Source: JASGKO01 sp049840595 (lineage in GTDB: Bacteria; Verrucomicrobiota; Verrucomicrobiia; Chthoniobacterales; Chthoniobacteraceae). From it: 64,000 bases of DNA. Position 1 is the first letter of the stretch, and the number at the start of each line of letters is the position of its first letter. The position numbers were made by a program, and so were the translations under genes. Of this stretch, positions 1-8,814 are shown one piece after another. Location of the stretch: contig JASGKO010000041.1 in the NCBI GenBank assembly GCA_049840595.1, positions 1-64,000 on the forward strand. The letters run 5' to 3'. The notes under the pieces were generated by a model that worked only from the letters and a program-made list of their open reading frames with translations, was not told the DNA's origin and did not search any database.

Positions 1-779
1 AGATGAGCAGCAGCAGATTCGTTCAGCGTATACTCAGTGCCGAGAGCGAGATATCAGCTTGAAAAGATCGCAAAGGATAGCTGGAAGAGCATGAGATATG
101 AAACAGCTGTATAAACGTGGTATTGAACGACTGAGCAAGGCTCCCATTTAATAATGATCTGCCGCCCTCAATATTTTTCATATTCAGGGCTAAATACCGC
201 AGCTGAAAATAAGCACAATGTCGGCTTGATCCTAATCGATTACCTGCAGCTGATGAGCGGCAGCGCCAGATCACGACAGGCAACCGTGAACAGGAGATCA
301 GTAAGATATCACGCGACCTGAAAGGTCTTGCCAAAGAACTGCAGGTGCCGATCATCGCCCTGTCGCAATTGAGCCGTGAAGTTGAAAAACGGAAAGAAGG
401 GTAACAAGAATGCCACAGCTGAGTGACCTTCGGGAATCCGGCGCCATCAAACGGGATCCCGACATGGTTATGTTCCTCTACAGACCTGAATATTATGATA
501 TCACTGCCAATGAATTCGGCGAAAACAACAAAGGCGAAACGCCTGTGAAGATCGCCAAGCACCGTAATGGTAGCCTTGAAACAGTTAAGCTAAAGGCGCT
601 GCTTGCATATCCAGAAATTTGTCGAAGAAGAAGGCGGCGATTTTGATCCGGGCCTTCCTTCCGGCGGCAACTGACGCTATGTAAATACAACTGGTGGCGG
701 TAGTGATGAAGCAAGAATGTATATTCAGAAAGGCAGCAAAATGAATGATGGCGAGTTTGATGACGATGCTCCTTTTTAA
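1..779 (+). pseudogene. dnaB: Replicative DNA helicase DnaB, 3' part, frameshifted
   Basis: Hexameric helicase that unwinds DNA at the replication fork. Joining frames gives the C-terminal RecA-like core: GLILIDYLQLMSG (Walker B), then QEISKISRDLKGLAKEL, PIIALSQLSREVEKR, LSDLRESGAI and MVMFLYRPEYYDITANEFGE, ending in an acidic tail (KMNDGEFDDDAPF) typical of Bacteroidota DnaB. The 5' half lies outside the window. The frame changes several times, near positions 70, 160, 215, 400 and 610, and the stop is at 777-779. Because the neighbouring genes show the same kind of damage, sequencing indels are more likely than a pseudogene. Identity is sure; the reading frame is not intact as given. Confidence 0.85.
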
Positions 780-846
780 TGAATGGCAGCTAACAGCTTA
801 TATTTTTAACGTATATGGAGAATGATTAGATTCTTGTCCGTTCTTT

Positions 847-1551
847 ATGGCAGCCCCCTTTTCTTCAGTGATGACATCAAACCAGGTACAAAGCATTTTG
901 TTTTAAACAGGATACCTCTCACAGCGTGTCATACACGAGCAGATGCAGCTCGCGAAATTGTTGGAAGACTGCCCCGATGGCAGGGGGAATATCTCCAGGC
1001 AAACATTACAGATGACAACCGGAAACGTTGTGCGTAGCTGTTACGGCTGAGCAGCAGGCAGAACGATTGCCGGTTACCGTTAGTATGGGCTGTTTCGCCG
1101 CTTAAGAACGCGGGTCGTTTCCGTGGTTCCTTGAGAAAGCTACAGAATGGGGTGACCAGATCATTCCTGTTATTTGTGAAAGAAACAGAAAAGCAGCATG
1201 TACGCACGGAAAGGCTGCAAAGTATCCTCGTAAAGTGCCATGCTGCCGCCTGGTTACCACAGTTAGCGGAACCTATCAGGCTGGCCAACCTTATAAAAAA
1301 TCAGTTGCCGGTACGCGGTTCATCGCTCATTGTGAAGCAGACGACAACAAACAACAATACGGTTCAGGTATTGGCAGGCAAACACTTAAAAAACGTCGGC
1401 GATCCTGATTCTGGACCTGAGGGAGGGACTTTTACCGGAAAGGAAATCCAGCTGGCGAAGAATGAAGGTTATGTGCCCGTGTCGCTTGGGCAAACAAGGC
1501 TTCGTCAAAACTGCGGCAATTGTGGCCGCTACGCTCCTGTGCCAGTATTAA
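847..1551 (+). pseudogene. rsmE: 16S rRNA (uracil-1498-N3)-methyltransferase RsmE, frameshifted
   Basis: Methylates U1498 of 16S rRNA using S-adenosylmethionine. No single frame covers it, but segments in successive frames match the family in order: PLFFSDDIKPGTKHFVLN at the start, ITDDNRKRC, WFLEKATE, IICER with KQHVRTERLQSILV, RFIAHCEADDNKQQ, then the SPOUT-fold signature DFTGKEIQLAKNEGYVPVSLG followed by TRLR and AGIVAATLLCQY. The stop TAA at 1549-1551 interleaves with the stop of the convergent terC, which argues that both ends are genuine and the internal breaks are indel errors. The start is approximate. Confidence 0.8.
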
Positions 1552-2110
1552 TTAATGTGCGCTGTCGTCGGACTGCTGTGTTGCTTTTTATCTTCCAGCA
1601 TGGGTTCGTTCAGTCTTCTACCGCCCCTTGCATTCATCCGCTTCCGCATCACCATGTTCAGCAGCTCAACGATAAAAGAAAACGCCATTCCGAAATAAAT
1701 ATCCAATTTTTAAGGTGCAGTTCATGCGCCTTGTCTGTTACATCCATACCTCGATGATCAGGCTGATACCGATCATTACCAGAAGATGCCAGCATTTTAA
1801 GCGTTGGATGTTTGTGTATGAAAGCGGCAATTTTCGGACTGAACATGAACATGATGAACATCGCGATCACTACAGCGGCGATCATGATCTCTACGTATTT
1901 GGCGGTACCGCCTGCGGTGATGATACTGTCAAAAGAAAATACAGCATCAATCGGGTTGATATTGGCCGATGGCCTTTGGCAGCGATAATTTTTTGTCGTT
2001 ATAAGGGAAGCTGTGTTGGGATCTTCTCCCTCCAGTTTGTGGTGTATTTCCATCACCGACTTATAGATAGGAACAGAACCGCCCGCCAGCATCACCAGGG
2101 CTTGCCAGGT
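1548..2110 (-). pseudogene. TerC/Alx family membrane protein, C-terminal part, frameshifted
   Basis: Integral membrane protein of the TerC family, linked to metal (manganese) homeostasis and tellurite resistance. Visible segments, N to C: TWQALVMLAGG, IYKSVMEIHHKLEGEDP, IDAVFSFDSIITA (the family's conserved acidic membrane motif), TAKYVEIMIAAVVIAMFIMF, FSPKIAAFIHKHPTLKMLA, then GMDVTDKAHELHLKNWIF. Frames break near 2000, 1790 and 1690. The stop is at 1548-1550, overlapping the end of rsmE. The N-terminal half is missing because the sequence switches to a gammaproteobacterial gene at about 2110. Confidence 0.8.
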
Positions 2111-2130
2111 CGAATCCTTTACCCGCAATT
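2100..2130. other. Probable chimeric assembly junction inside terC and mch
   Basis: Reading the minus strand, TerC sequence (TWQALVMLAGG) is present up to about 2110, and from about 2115 upward the coding sequence belongs to a MaoC-type hydratase (MVTQKGKAIFRIAGKGFDLA). Two unrelated genes are fused with neither end complete. The MaoC frame runs on into TerC DNA and stops by chance at 2061. No transposase or repeat marks the spot. Confidence 0.7.
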
Positions 2131-3047
2131 CTAAAAATAGCTTTGCCTTTCTGCGTAACCATCGCGTTCAGGTCGCGGCTGGCCAGACCTTCCAGCCAGG
2201 CATAAACAAGGCCGCCGTACACGATGGGATTGCCGCTCATGGGGCCGCTTTGTGCCGAGCTGTAGATGCGATCGTAGTGCAGGGGATGGGTGTTGCCCAC
2301 TTGATAGGTCAGCGCAAAATGTTCATCGCTGATGGTGCGGCCATTGTTGTGAACAATGATGTCGCCGGCTTTGAAATCTTCGGCGTAGGTGTTCCAACCG
2401 GTGACGCTTTTTGGCACATGGCGTAGCGCAGTGGTGAGGCCGTCCGGCAACTTCACCGACGCTTCGGTCTGCCAGGGGAAAGCGGGCAGGGCGGCGTTCG
2501 ACAGCGGCGTGGTGGGCAGGCGGTCGCCACGATAGGCCACCATTAGCTTGCGTTCATATTGCAGCACCACTTCATCACGTTGATTTACACCCAGAGTGCG
2601 AATCGTCACGATGCCGGGTTTATCAGCGCCGCGTTCCTTGCGATCGGTCACCATGGTCATGGCGCGCACGGTGTCGCCGGGATAAACCGGGGTCAGAAAC
2701 TGCGCGTTGTAGTAACCCAGGTTGGCGATTACTTTTTCGGAGTCGTTCTGCACGCCCAGCGACAGCACCACGTTGAATACCATTTGCGGTGACGCGGGCA
2801 GCTGGCTGAAGCCATGCGCACACGCGCATATTCCAGATCCAGGTACAGAGGATTGCACTGCATGTAGGTGCGGGAGAACGCATCGATATTAGATTGGGTG
2901 AAGGAAAATCCACGCGGATACGCACGAACAGCTGGCCGGGGACGTATTCTTCCAGATACCGGCCGTATTGCGGATGACGCACGCTGTTCAGGCTGATTTC
3001 GCTGGGAGGGGGGCCAGTTCTTGTTGGGCGGGGAATTTGATTGCCAT
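2110..3047 (-). pseudogene. mch: Mesaconyl-CoA hydratase-like MaoC protein, 3' truncated, frameshifted
   Basis: Family role: hydration of mesaconyl-C1-CoA to beta-methylmalyl-CoA. The double hot-dog layout is visible. The N-terminal half has YGRYLEEYVPGQLF, NIDAFSRTYMQCNPLYLDLE and NLGYYNAQFLTPVYPGDTVRA; the C-terminal half has YAEDFKAGDIIVHNNGRTIS, NTHPLHYDRIY and NPIVYGGLVYAWLEGLASRD. The start ATG is at 3045-3047. Indels near 2995 (a C run), 2925 and 2830 break the frame in the first third, and the last residues are lost at the junction near 2110. It is the third gene after a CoA-ester lyase and a methylsuccinyl-CoA-type dehydrogenase. The substrate is inferred from family resemblance and context. 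Confidence 0.65.
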
Positions 3048-3108
3048 GAAAATGAAATACTTGGATGAATTTTTTGGGCTGTGTGATCAGGCGCTTCGAT
3101 TTAGCAAC

Positions 3109-3293
3109 GCTTGAGAAGAGATCTGCGTTTCGGGACACGCTACAAGCACATCCATGTGCGCTCGTCCGCGGCCCCTTCGGTCCAGCCACTCGCGAGTACG
3201 CTCGTGGCGTTCGCAGCGGAAAAGCATGCTTTCCCTTGTCACTGCTCACCCATAGGCCGCAAACGGTCCCGAAACGCAGATCTCTCCCCAAGC
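3109..3293. repeat. Long hairpin element, copy D (reverse orientation)
   Basis: Two 28-nt arms (3109-3136 and 3266-3293) are inverted with two mismatches. The interior starts with a reverse-orientation version of the core seen in the other three copies (GGACACGCTACAAGCACATC) but is longer, about 130 nt, and holds extra stem-like stretches. It lies between the mcd-like and mch-like genes, next to copy A. Confidence 0.7.
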
Positions 3294-3363
3294 TCAGTGC
3301 TGCTGAAAAAGTCGGTACTCTGATTTTGCCACTTTAGTCCGAGCGAAAGTGGCACGGAGCGGA

Positions 3364-3467
3364 GGAAGGTGGGGCGAGTGGTTGGGAACGTCGGCGGCCA
3401 TGGATGGCCGCTGTCGAGCCTACAGGGATGTACTTGTGGCGTGTCCCAACCACTCGCCCCACCTTCC
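3364..3467. repeat. Long hairpin element, copy A
   Basis: Perfect 24-nt inverted arms at 3364-3387 and 3444-3467. The 56-nt interior contains GGCCATGGATGGCC (a small palindrome), then GAGCCTACAGGGATGTACTT and GGCGTG. The core matches copies B and C while the arms are unrelated to theirs. As RNA it would form a very stable hairpin at the end of the mcd-like gene. Confidence 0.8.
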
Positions 3468-3507
3468 TTCGCGGTTCAGAAGAAAACTACGAACGGTTAC
3501 CTGCAAA

Positions 3508-5178
3508 TCAGGCCGCGTTCTCCACCAACGCCTTCGCAATCACCTTCAGCGCCAGCGTCTCTTCCGCACCTTCGAAAATCGACAGTACGCGCGCATCGAT
3601 GTAATACCGGCTCACCGACGTCTCTTCCGCATAGCCCATGCCGCCGTGAATCTGCATCGCTTCCCGCGCCAGCCACTCCGACGACTTGCACGAATACAAC
3701 TTCACTAGACTGGCCTCCATCTGGCCCTTGCCTTCATCCATCAAACGCGCCACGTGATAAGTGAACTGCCGCGACACCGCCAGCAACATCGCCATGCGCG
3801 CAATCTTCACCAGCGTCAGCTGATAATCCGCAATCGGCTTGCCGAACACCTGCCGCTCTTTCGCATAGCTCAGCGCTTTTTCAAACGCCGCCTGCATCAC
3901 GCCGGTCGCGCGGGCTGCTGTCTGAATCCGGCCGCCGGAAAAACCCGCCATCGTGTAATAGAAACCGTTGCCGATGCCTTCCTTGCCGCCCAACACATGG
4001 GAATCTGGCACGAAATAGTGATCGAAGAACACAGTAAAGGAATGCATGCCGCGATAACCGATGGTGGGAATCGCTTTGCCGGTCAGCGTGCCGCCCTGCG
4101 GCTGCTTGTATTCAAATGCATGACCGGGGAAAGAGGGCTTCTCCACCAGGAACATCGTCAAACCACGATGACCTGACTTTGGATCGGAATTGGTGCGAGC
4201 CAACGTCAGCAGCACACCCGCGCGGCCGGCGAATGTACACCAGGTTTTTTCACCGTCCAGAACCCAGCCGCCTTCCACCTGCGTGGCCTTCAATTTCATC
4301 GACGCTACATCGGAACCAAAATTCGGCTCTGTCACCGCCACCGCGTTCAGCGGTTCAGCCTGTGCCAGCTTCGGCAACCAATATTGCTTCTGCTCTTCAG
4401 TGCCACCTTTCAGCAGCGCGCGCGACATGATTTCAGGACGGGTAATCAAACTACCCGCCGCACCCAGCGACCCGCGTGACAATTCCTCCGTCACCACGAT
4501 CATGCCTAGGTTGTCTTCCTTGTCGTCCGGCTGAATGCCACCGTACTGCATCGGAATCGACAGGCCGAAGCAGCCCAGTTCCACCAGCGGCTTGATGATC
4601 TCATCCGGAATATCGGCGTCATGAGTGTGAATATGCTCGGCGCGCGGTGCCACCACATCTTCAGCAAACGAACGAAACTGCTCGCGGATCATTTCTTTCT
4701 CGTGATCCAGCAAATATTCGCCGGTGAATCCGCCATGAGACAGCACTTCCTGGCCGACCGCTTCCAGCGATTCAGTGGACAAATACTGGTTGATGAATGC
4801 GTCCACCGCATCGGAATCCAGCGTGGCGCGCAGCTGCTCGCGGGTAAAACCGAAATCCGCACGGCGCGCATTGAAACGGCTGCGGCAGTTCTGCAACGCT
4901 TCAGCGGAGTATTGCAGCGCCAGCTTCTCTTCGATGCGCAGTTCGCTGCCGCCTTTCTCTGCCTTCACCTTCTGGCTGTAATCCAGCACCACCTTGGCGG
5001 CGGTGATTTCCGCTTCGCAATAAGCCACTTCATAGCAGGCCAATTGCTTGCGATCCAGCTTGTCGCCGTTCACGCGGCCGTTCACCAGGCTTTCCTGTTT
5101 CAGAAAACTCAGGGCGCTGTTCAGCGACGTCTGTGCTTGCTGAATGAATGTGCGGGCTTGTTCGATTGCTGAGGACAT
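3508..5178 (-). CDS. mcd: (2S)-methylsuccinyl-CoA dehydrogenase-like acyl-CoA dehydrogenase
   Basis: FAD enzyme of the acyl-CoA dehydrogenase fold, 556 aa. An N-terminal extension of about 150 residues precedes the usual domain, as in methylsuccinyl-CoA dehydrogenase. Key stretches: LGCFGLSIPMQYGG and VTEELSRGSLGAAGSL (N domain), NAVAVTEPNFGSDVASMK and WVLDGEKTWCTFAG (middle domain), RQVFGKPIADYQL, MQIHGGMGYAEE and the C-terminal YYIDARVLSIFEGAEETL. Glu within this last segment or near RIQTAARATGV could be the base; I cannot place it without an alignment. It sits 69 nt after the lyase gene and before the mch-like gene. The specific substrate is inferred; a general acyl-CoA dehydrogenase is the alternative. 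Confidence 0.8.
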   Translation of the reverse strand: MSSAIEQARTFIQQAQTSLNSALSFLKQESLVNGRVNGDKLDRKQLACYEVAYCEAEITAAKVVLDYSQKVKAEKGGSELRIEEKLALQYSAEALQNCRSRFNARRADFGFTREQLRATLDSDAVDAFINQYLSTESLEAVGQEVLSHGGFTGEYLLDHEKEMIREQFRSFAEDVVAPRAEHIHTHDADIPDEIIKPLVELGCFGLSIPMQYGGIQPDDKEDNLGMIVVTEELSRGSLGAAGSLITRPEIMSRALLKGGTEEQKQYWLPKLAQAEPLNAVAVTEPNFGSDVASMKLKATQVEGGWVLDGEKTWCTFAGRAGVLLTLARTNSDPKSGHRGLTMFLVEKPSFPGHAFEYKQPQGGTLTGKAIPTIGYRGMHSFTVFFDHYFVPDSHVLGGKEGIGNGFYYTMAGFSGGRIQTAARATGVMQAAFEKALSYAKERQVFGKPIADYQLTLVKIARMAMLLAVSRQFTYHVARLMDEGKGQMEASLVKLYSCKSSEWLAREAMQIHGGMGYAEETSVSRYYIDARVLSIFEGAEETLALKVIAKALVENAA

Positions 5179-5247
5179 CTACGTCTCTCCTTTGATCAAA
5201 CGGCTGAACAACCTCGCAGGATCATCCAGCCGTTAAAATATGAAAAA

Positions 5248-6678
5248 TCAGCCGTGAGCGCGGTTCGACACGATATGCACGAACGAACGCGACCGCAGTT
5301 CATCCATGGTAATGCCGGTGGCCAGCGCTTCCTGTTCGGTGATGGCACCGCAGGCGATACCGCGCAGGAAGAAGTTCAGCAGGCCCTGGCCGGTCGCCGC
5401 GTCGTCGAAGGTATTGCCCACCAGTGTGGCTTGCGCCGCTTTATTGATGAACGCGCCCAACCGACGGGAAGCATCCGGCAAACCTTCCATAAAGAACGCA
5501 TAAATCGCCGCATAGCGGATCGGCAGCTGGCCCGGGTTCAAATCCCAGCCCTGGTAATAGGCGTGGCGCAGTGAGTGGCGAATGTTGTCGTAATGCAGTT
5601 TCCAGGCGGAATGCACGACAGCCGCGTTTTCCAGAATCTGCTGCGTGGTCATGTCGCCTTTATGCGGACCGATCGGCATTACCGTGGTAGCGCCGTCGCT
5701 GATGGTGATGCCGGTGCCAGCCAGCGAAACCTGCAGTACATGGCGCGCGAAATCGGAAGCAGGGTGGGTGTGGGTCTGGAATGCGGCGGTGATGTTGCAG
5801 GTGGCGGTGTAATCGTATGTCCCGAAAATCGCCGAGCGGCAACGGCCACGACCCGCTTCCGCCAACAACAACACCTGGTTGGAACCTTTGCTGTCGATGA
5901 TCGCCTGCGTGGTTTCGATCATGATTTCCAATTGCAGCGAATTTTTCGCGTAGCCGCATTTGGCTTCGATGATGTCCAGCAGATCCGCCAGCGCGGACAC
6001 CTGCTCAGGGTGGGTCACTTTCGGCAGCGTGATAATGAAGTTTTCCGGCAATGCGCCTTTGGTCAGTTCGGCCAAGCGGGTCAGGAACAGATCCAGCGTG
6101 CGCACGGAACGCTTGCGGCATTCTTCAGTGAAGGTTTTGATGCGGATGCCAATAAAGGGCGGCAGATTTTTCTCTTCCATGCCCTTCGCCACTTCCTCGG
6201 CGCAACGCACGGCATCGGCATCTTCTTCTGCATCGGGGCGGTTGCCATAACCGTCTTCAAAATCGATGCGGCTGTCTTCCACCGGCTCGCTCTGCAGTTT
6301 TTTCACCACGCGCTCATACACCGTGTACGCCATCCAGGCCGCGGGATTGGCGCTTTTCAAACGGGTCGGGTCGGCTTCAATGGCAGCCGCCAGGGATTTG
6401 ATTTCAAACGAAGTGGAGGGCAGGGATTCCGCACCGGGAAAACCCAGCACGCGGGCCAGCGTGCAGAAATCGGGAGCGTAGGTTTCCAGCGCTTTCAGTG
6501 CCAGTCCACCCAGCTTCTGCGCGCCGCCGGCCTTGAACAGGTTCGCTCCGCCGTACACCGTGTGCACCTGCTGACGGGCCGAGGAATCACCGGGATAGAC
6601 GCTGCTGTGTTTGCGGTTGGAATCCGCCAGGCGGCTCAGAATGGATTGGGTGTCGGCGTCGGTCAGAGTCAGCTTCAT
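5248..6678 (-). CDS. HpcH/HpaI-type CoA-ester lyase (DUF6986 family)
   Basis: 476 aa, longer than typical malyl-CoA lyases (about 320 aa), and like the family often labelled DUF6986 or 'phosphoenolpyruvate kinase'. TIM-barrel lyase signatures are present: RIDFEDGYGNRP (acidic metal-ligand strand), FIGIRIKTFTEE, FIITLPKVTHPEQV, LQLEIMIETTQAI (Glu ligand), AIFGTYDYTA and GWDLNPGQLPIRYAA. First gene of the lyase-dehydrogenase-hydratase set, so cleavage of beta-methylmalyl-CoA to glyoxylate and propionyl-CoA is a reasonable guess. The start ATG follows a non-coding leader of about 200 bp shared with the SDR gene end. Confidence 0.75.
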   Translation of the reverse strand: MKLTLTDADTQSILSRLADSNRKHSSVYPGDSSARQQVHTVYGGANLFKAGGAQKLGGLALKALETYAPDFCTLARVLGFPGAESLPSTSFEIKSLAAAIEADPTRLKSANPAAWMAYTVYERVVKKLQSEPVEDSRIDFEDGYGNRPDAEEDADAVRCAEEVAKGMEEKNLPPFIGIRIKTFTEECRKRSVRTLDLFLTRLAELTKGALPENFIITLPKVTHPEQVSALADLLDIIEAKCGYAKNSLQLEIMIETTQAIIDSKGSNQVLLLAEAGRGRCRSAIFGTYDYTATCNITAAFQTHTHPASDFARHVLQVSLAGTGITISDGATTVMPIGPHKGDMTTQQILENAAVVHSAWKLHYDNIRHSLRHAYYQGWDLNPGQLPIRYAAIYAFFMEGLPDASRRLGAFINKAAQATLVGNTFDDAATGQGLLNFFLRGIACGAITEQEALATGITMDELRSRSFVHIVSNRAHG

Positions 6679-6883
6679 GGTGTGCCCAGTTCCTTACATC
6701 AATCGAGTGAAAAGTGGCAAACGGCGTCGATAGTGCCGCCTGATTCAAAGGTATGGCGCAGAAAAAACAGTGGTCGCGAGAAGGCCGGCTATTTTAGCGG
6801 CGCCTCCGGTAGCTGGATAGACTATAGTGTGGACGTCCGGTCACGGATGCGCAATGGTCGCCGCCACGTCACACACATCCGCT

Positions 6884-7735
6884 TTAATCGCTGCGCCGCG
6901 CCCGCTGTTTCAGGGTTTCTGCAAGCACATGTTGTGCCTGCAAATGGTCGTCCAGATCGGCGCGTTTGCGTTGCCAGGCCACCACCGCTTTTTCATGGGG
7001 AATCACCAGGAACTGATTATTCACCGCGGCGACGAAAATACGGTCGGCAATATCGGCGGCGGACAGATCCGACGAATTATCCACCAGCTTGTTCAGGGTC
7101 TGCTGCGTGCTCAGGTCGGGCGAACGCAATGATTCCCCCAGATTGGTGCGGAAGAAAGAAGGGCACACACAGGTGACGCCGATACCAAACGGGTGCAACT
7201 CGGGCGCCAGGGTTTCCGACAGCGACACCACCGCCGCCTTCGCTACGTTGTAATTGCTCATACCCGGCGGATTCAGCAGGCCCGCCATCGACGCGATATT
7301 CACGATATGGCCGTGGCCCTGTTCCTTCATCGCCGGCACGAAGGCATGGCAGCCCCGCAACACACCATTGAAATTGATGTTCATCATCCAGTGCCAGTCG
7401 TCCAGCGACAGCCAGTCGAACGGACCGCCGCCCGCCACGCCCGCATTGTTGATCAGCAGGTAGGTGCCGCCCCAGCGTTCCTGCATGGCGGCCGGCGCCT
7501 TCAGCAGATCGGCATCCTGGCTCACATCGCAGCGGTAGAAAACGCGTACAGGGCCCAGCGCTTTCAGCTCGGCCACCACCGCCTGCGCGCGTTCTTCATG
7601 AATATCCGCCACGCAAACGCGATAACCGGCGCGGGCAAAGCGCAGCGCCAACTCCCGTCCCAATCCGCTGGCGGCACCGGTGATAAAAGCTCGTTTGGGG
7701 GAATCGGCAATCGAAGTATTCAAAGCCATGGGCAT
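6884..7735 (-). CDS. Short-chain dehydrogenase/reductase
   Basis: 283-aa classical SDR. The nucleotide-binding motif TGAASGLG is near residue 20, NNAG near 98, the catalytic Ser lies in NIASMAG, and YNVAK carries the Tyr-Lys pair. The C-terminal 60 residues extend beyond the core and are rich in charged residues. Two starts are possible (7735 or 7729, MPMALN/MALN). It is co-directional with the lyase gene, 205 nt upstream of it. Substrate unknown. Confidence 0.85.
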   Translation of the reverse strand: MPMALNTSIADSPKRAFITGAASGLGRELALRFARAGYRVCVADIHEERAQAVVAELKALGPVRVFYRCDVSQDADLLKAPAAMQERWGGTYLLINNAGVAGGGPFDWLSLDDWHWMMNINFNGVLRGCHAFVPAMKEQGHGHIVNIASMAGLLNPPGMSNYNVAKAAVVSLSETLAPELHPFGIGVTCVCPSFFRTNLGESLRSPDLSTQQTLNKLVDNSSDLSAADIADRIFVAAVNNQFLVIPHEKAVVAWQRKRADLDDHLQAQHVLAETLKQRARRSD

Positions 7736-7863
7736 CCTTCCTCTTCTTCTTAGTCGCAGGAAAACATCGGGTTGGCAAAGGCCTGACCGCGCGCAGAACG
7801 GCGACTTGAACTGCCCTTAACGCTTTCGTTAGCGTCGCCGTTTCCCTACCGGAAACGCTTTCA

Positions 7864-8814
7864 ATGCACCGCGCGATCAATGTTCTACTTTGTACTGTTT
7901 TTATAGCCTGTCTGGCAACCGGTGCGGCAGCTAATACACTGGAGCGAATTTTCACCCAGGCCAATGTCGTGGACGAGCGCACCGAGCAGGACATCCACTA
8001 TCTGCTGCCGCTGGGCCGGGTGAAGGACGACCGCAAGGCGGGGCGCGCGCTGCCGTCGCACTATGAGCGGGTGGAAGGCAACCTGGCGGTGGTGACCTGG
8101 AAGCTGGAAGGTGCGTTGTCGCTGGAAGATGCCCGCCAACTGGTGCTGTCATTTCTGGAGCGGCAAAAAGCCGATCTGATGTTTGAATGCGCCGGCCGGG
8201 ATTGCGGCGAAAGCGCGCTCTGGGCCAACGGCATCTTCGGTCAACCGTTATTGTTCGGCTCCGATCGCGCGCAATACTTGTGGGTGCTGCATTCCCGCGA
8301 GGCGCCGCGCTACCATGTGCTGTACTTAGTGGAGCGTCCCAACCGCCGCCTGTATTTCCACGAGGAAACCCTGGCCGTTTCCGCGGGCGAGCTCAGTGCC
8401 GACGGCGCCCAGTCCGCGCTGAAAGCCCGGGGCAGGGTGATTGTGGGGCGAGTCGGTCTGCTGGATAACAAAGCGGATTTCAGCGAAGTGGTGAAGCGGA
8501 TTTCCCAGTGGAAGTCCGGGATCAGTTTCCCGCCGGTGCTGGTGATTCACCGTCATGGCGAAACCATGGCGCTGACCGGGCTGACGCAACAACTGACCGA
8601 TGCACTGACCACCGCCGGCATCACCGCTCAAGTGGAAGATGTGGGTGCCTTAGCACCGGATGTGGATGCACCCGGGTTGATCTGGGTGGAATGGGTGAAT
8701 ACCGCCTGGTTACCCCGGCATGGACTGAGGCTGTACAATTGCGCTTTTCCAATTCCACGCTTGCGAAACCTGGACGCCCACCGTGACCCGGACCAAGAAT
8801 CCCTCTCGATCTGA
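7864..8814 (+). CDS. DUF4892 domain protein, secreted
   Basis: The signal peptide (MHRAINVLLCTVFIACLATGAAA) predicts export. The body matches the DUF4892 family of gammaproteobacteria: an N-terminal half with HYLLPLGRVK and LPSHYERVEGN, CAGRDCGESALWAN (paired Cys), YHVLYLVERPNRRLYFH, and a C-terminal OmpA-like stretch (FPPVLVIHRHGETMALTGLT). The last 30 or so residues (from about 8730) overlap the start of prmB and look frame-shifted, so the true stop may be earlier. Function unknown; periplasmic. Confidence 0.75.
   Translation: MHRAINVLLCTVFIACLATGAAANTLERIFTQANVVDERTEQDIHYLLPLGRVKDDRKAGRALPSHYERVEGNLAVVTWKLEGALSLEDARQLVLSFLERQKADLMFECAGRDCGESALWANGIFGQPLLFGSDRAQYLWVLHSREAPRYHVLYLVERPNRRLYFHEETLAVSAGELSADGAQSALKARGRVIVGRVGLLDNKADFSEVVKRISQWKSGISFPPVLVIHRHGETMALTGLTQQLTDALTTAGITAQVEDVGALAPDVDAPGLIWVEWVNTAWLPRHGLRLYNCAFPIPRLRNLDAHRDPDQESLSI

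Noticed and set aside
5575..7176. 533-aa plus-strand open frame
   Set aside because: It lies antisense to the CoA-ester lyase and SDR genes, whose motifs are unmistakable, and its His/Gln/Arg-rich composition is that of a reverse-strand shadow in GC-rich DNA.
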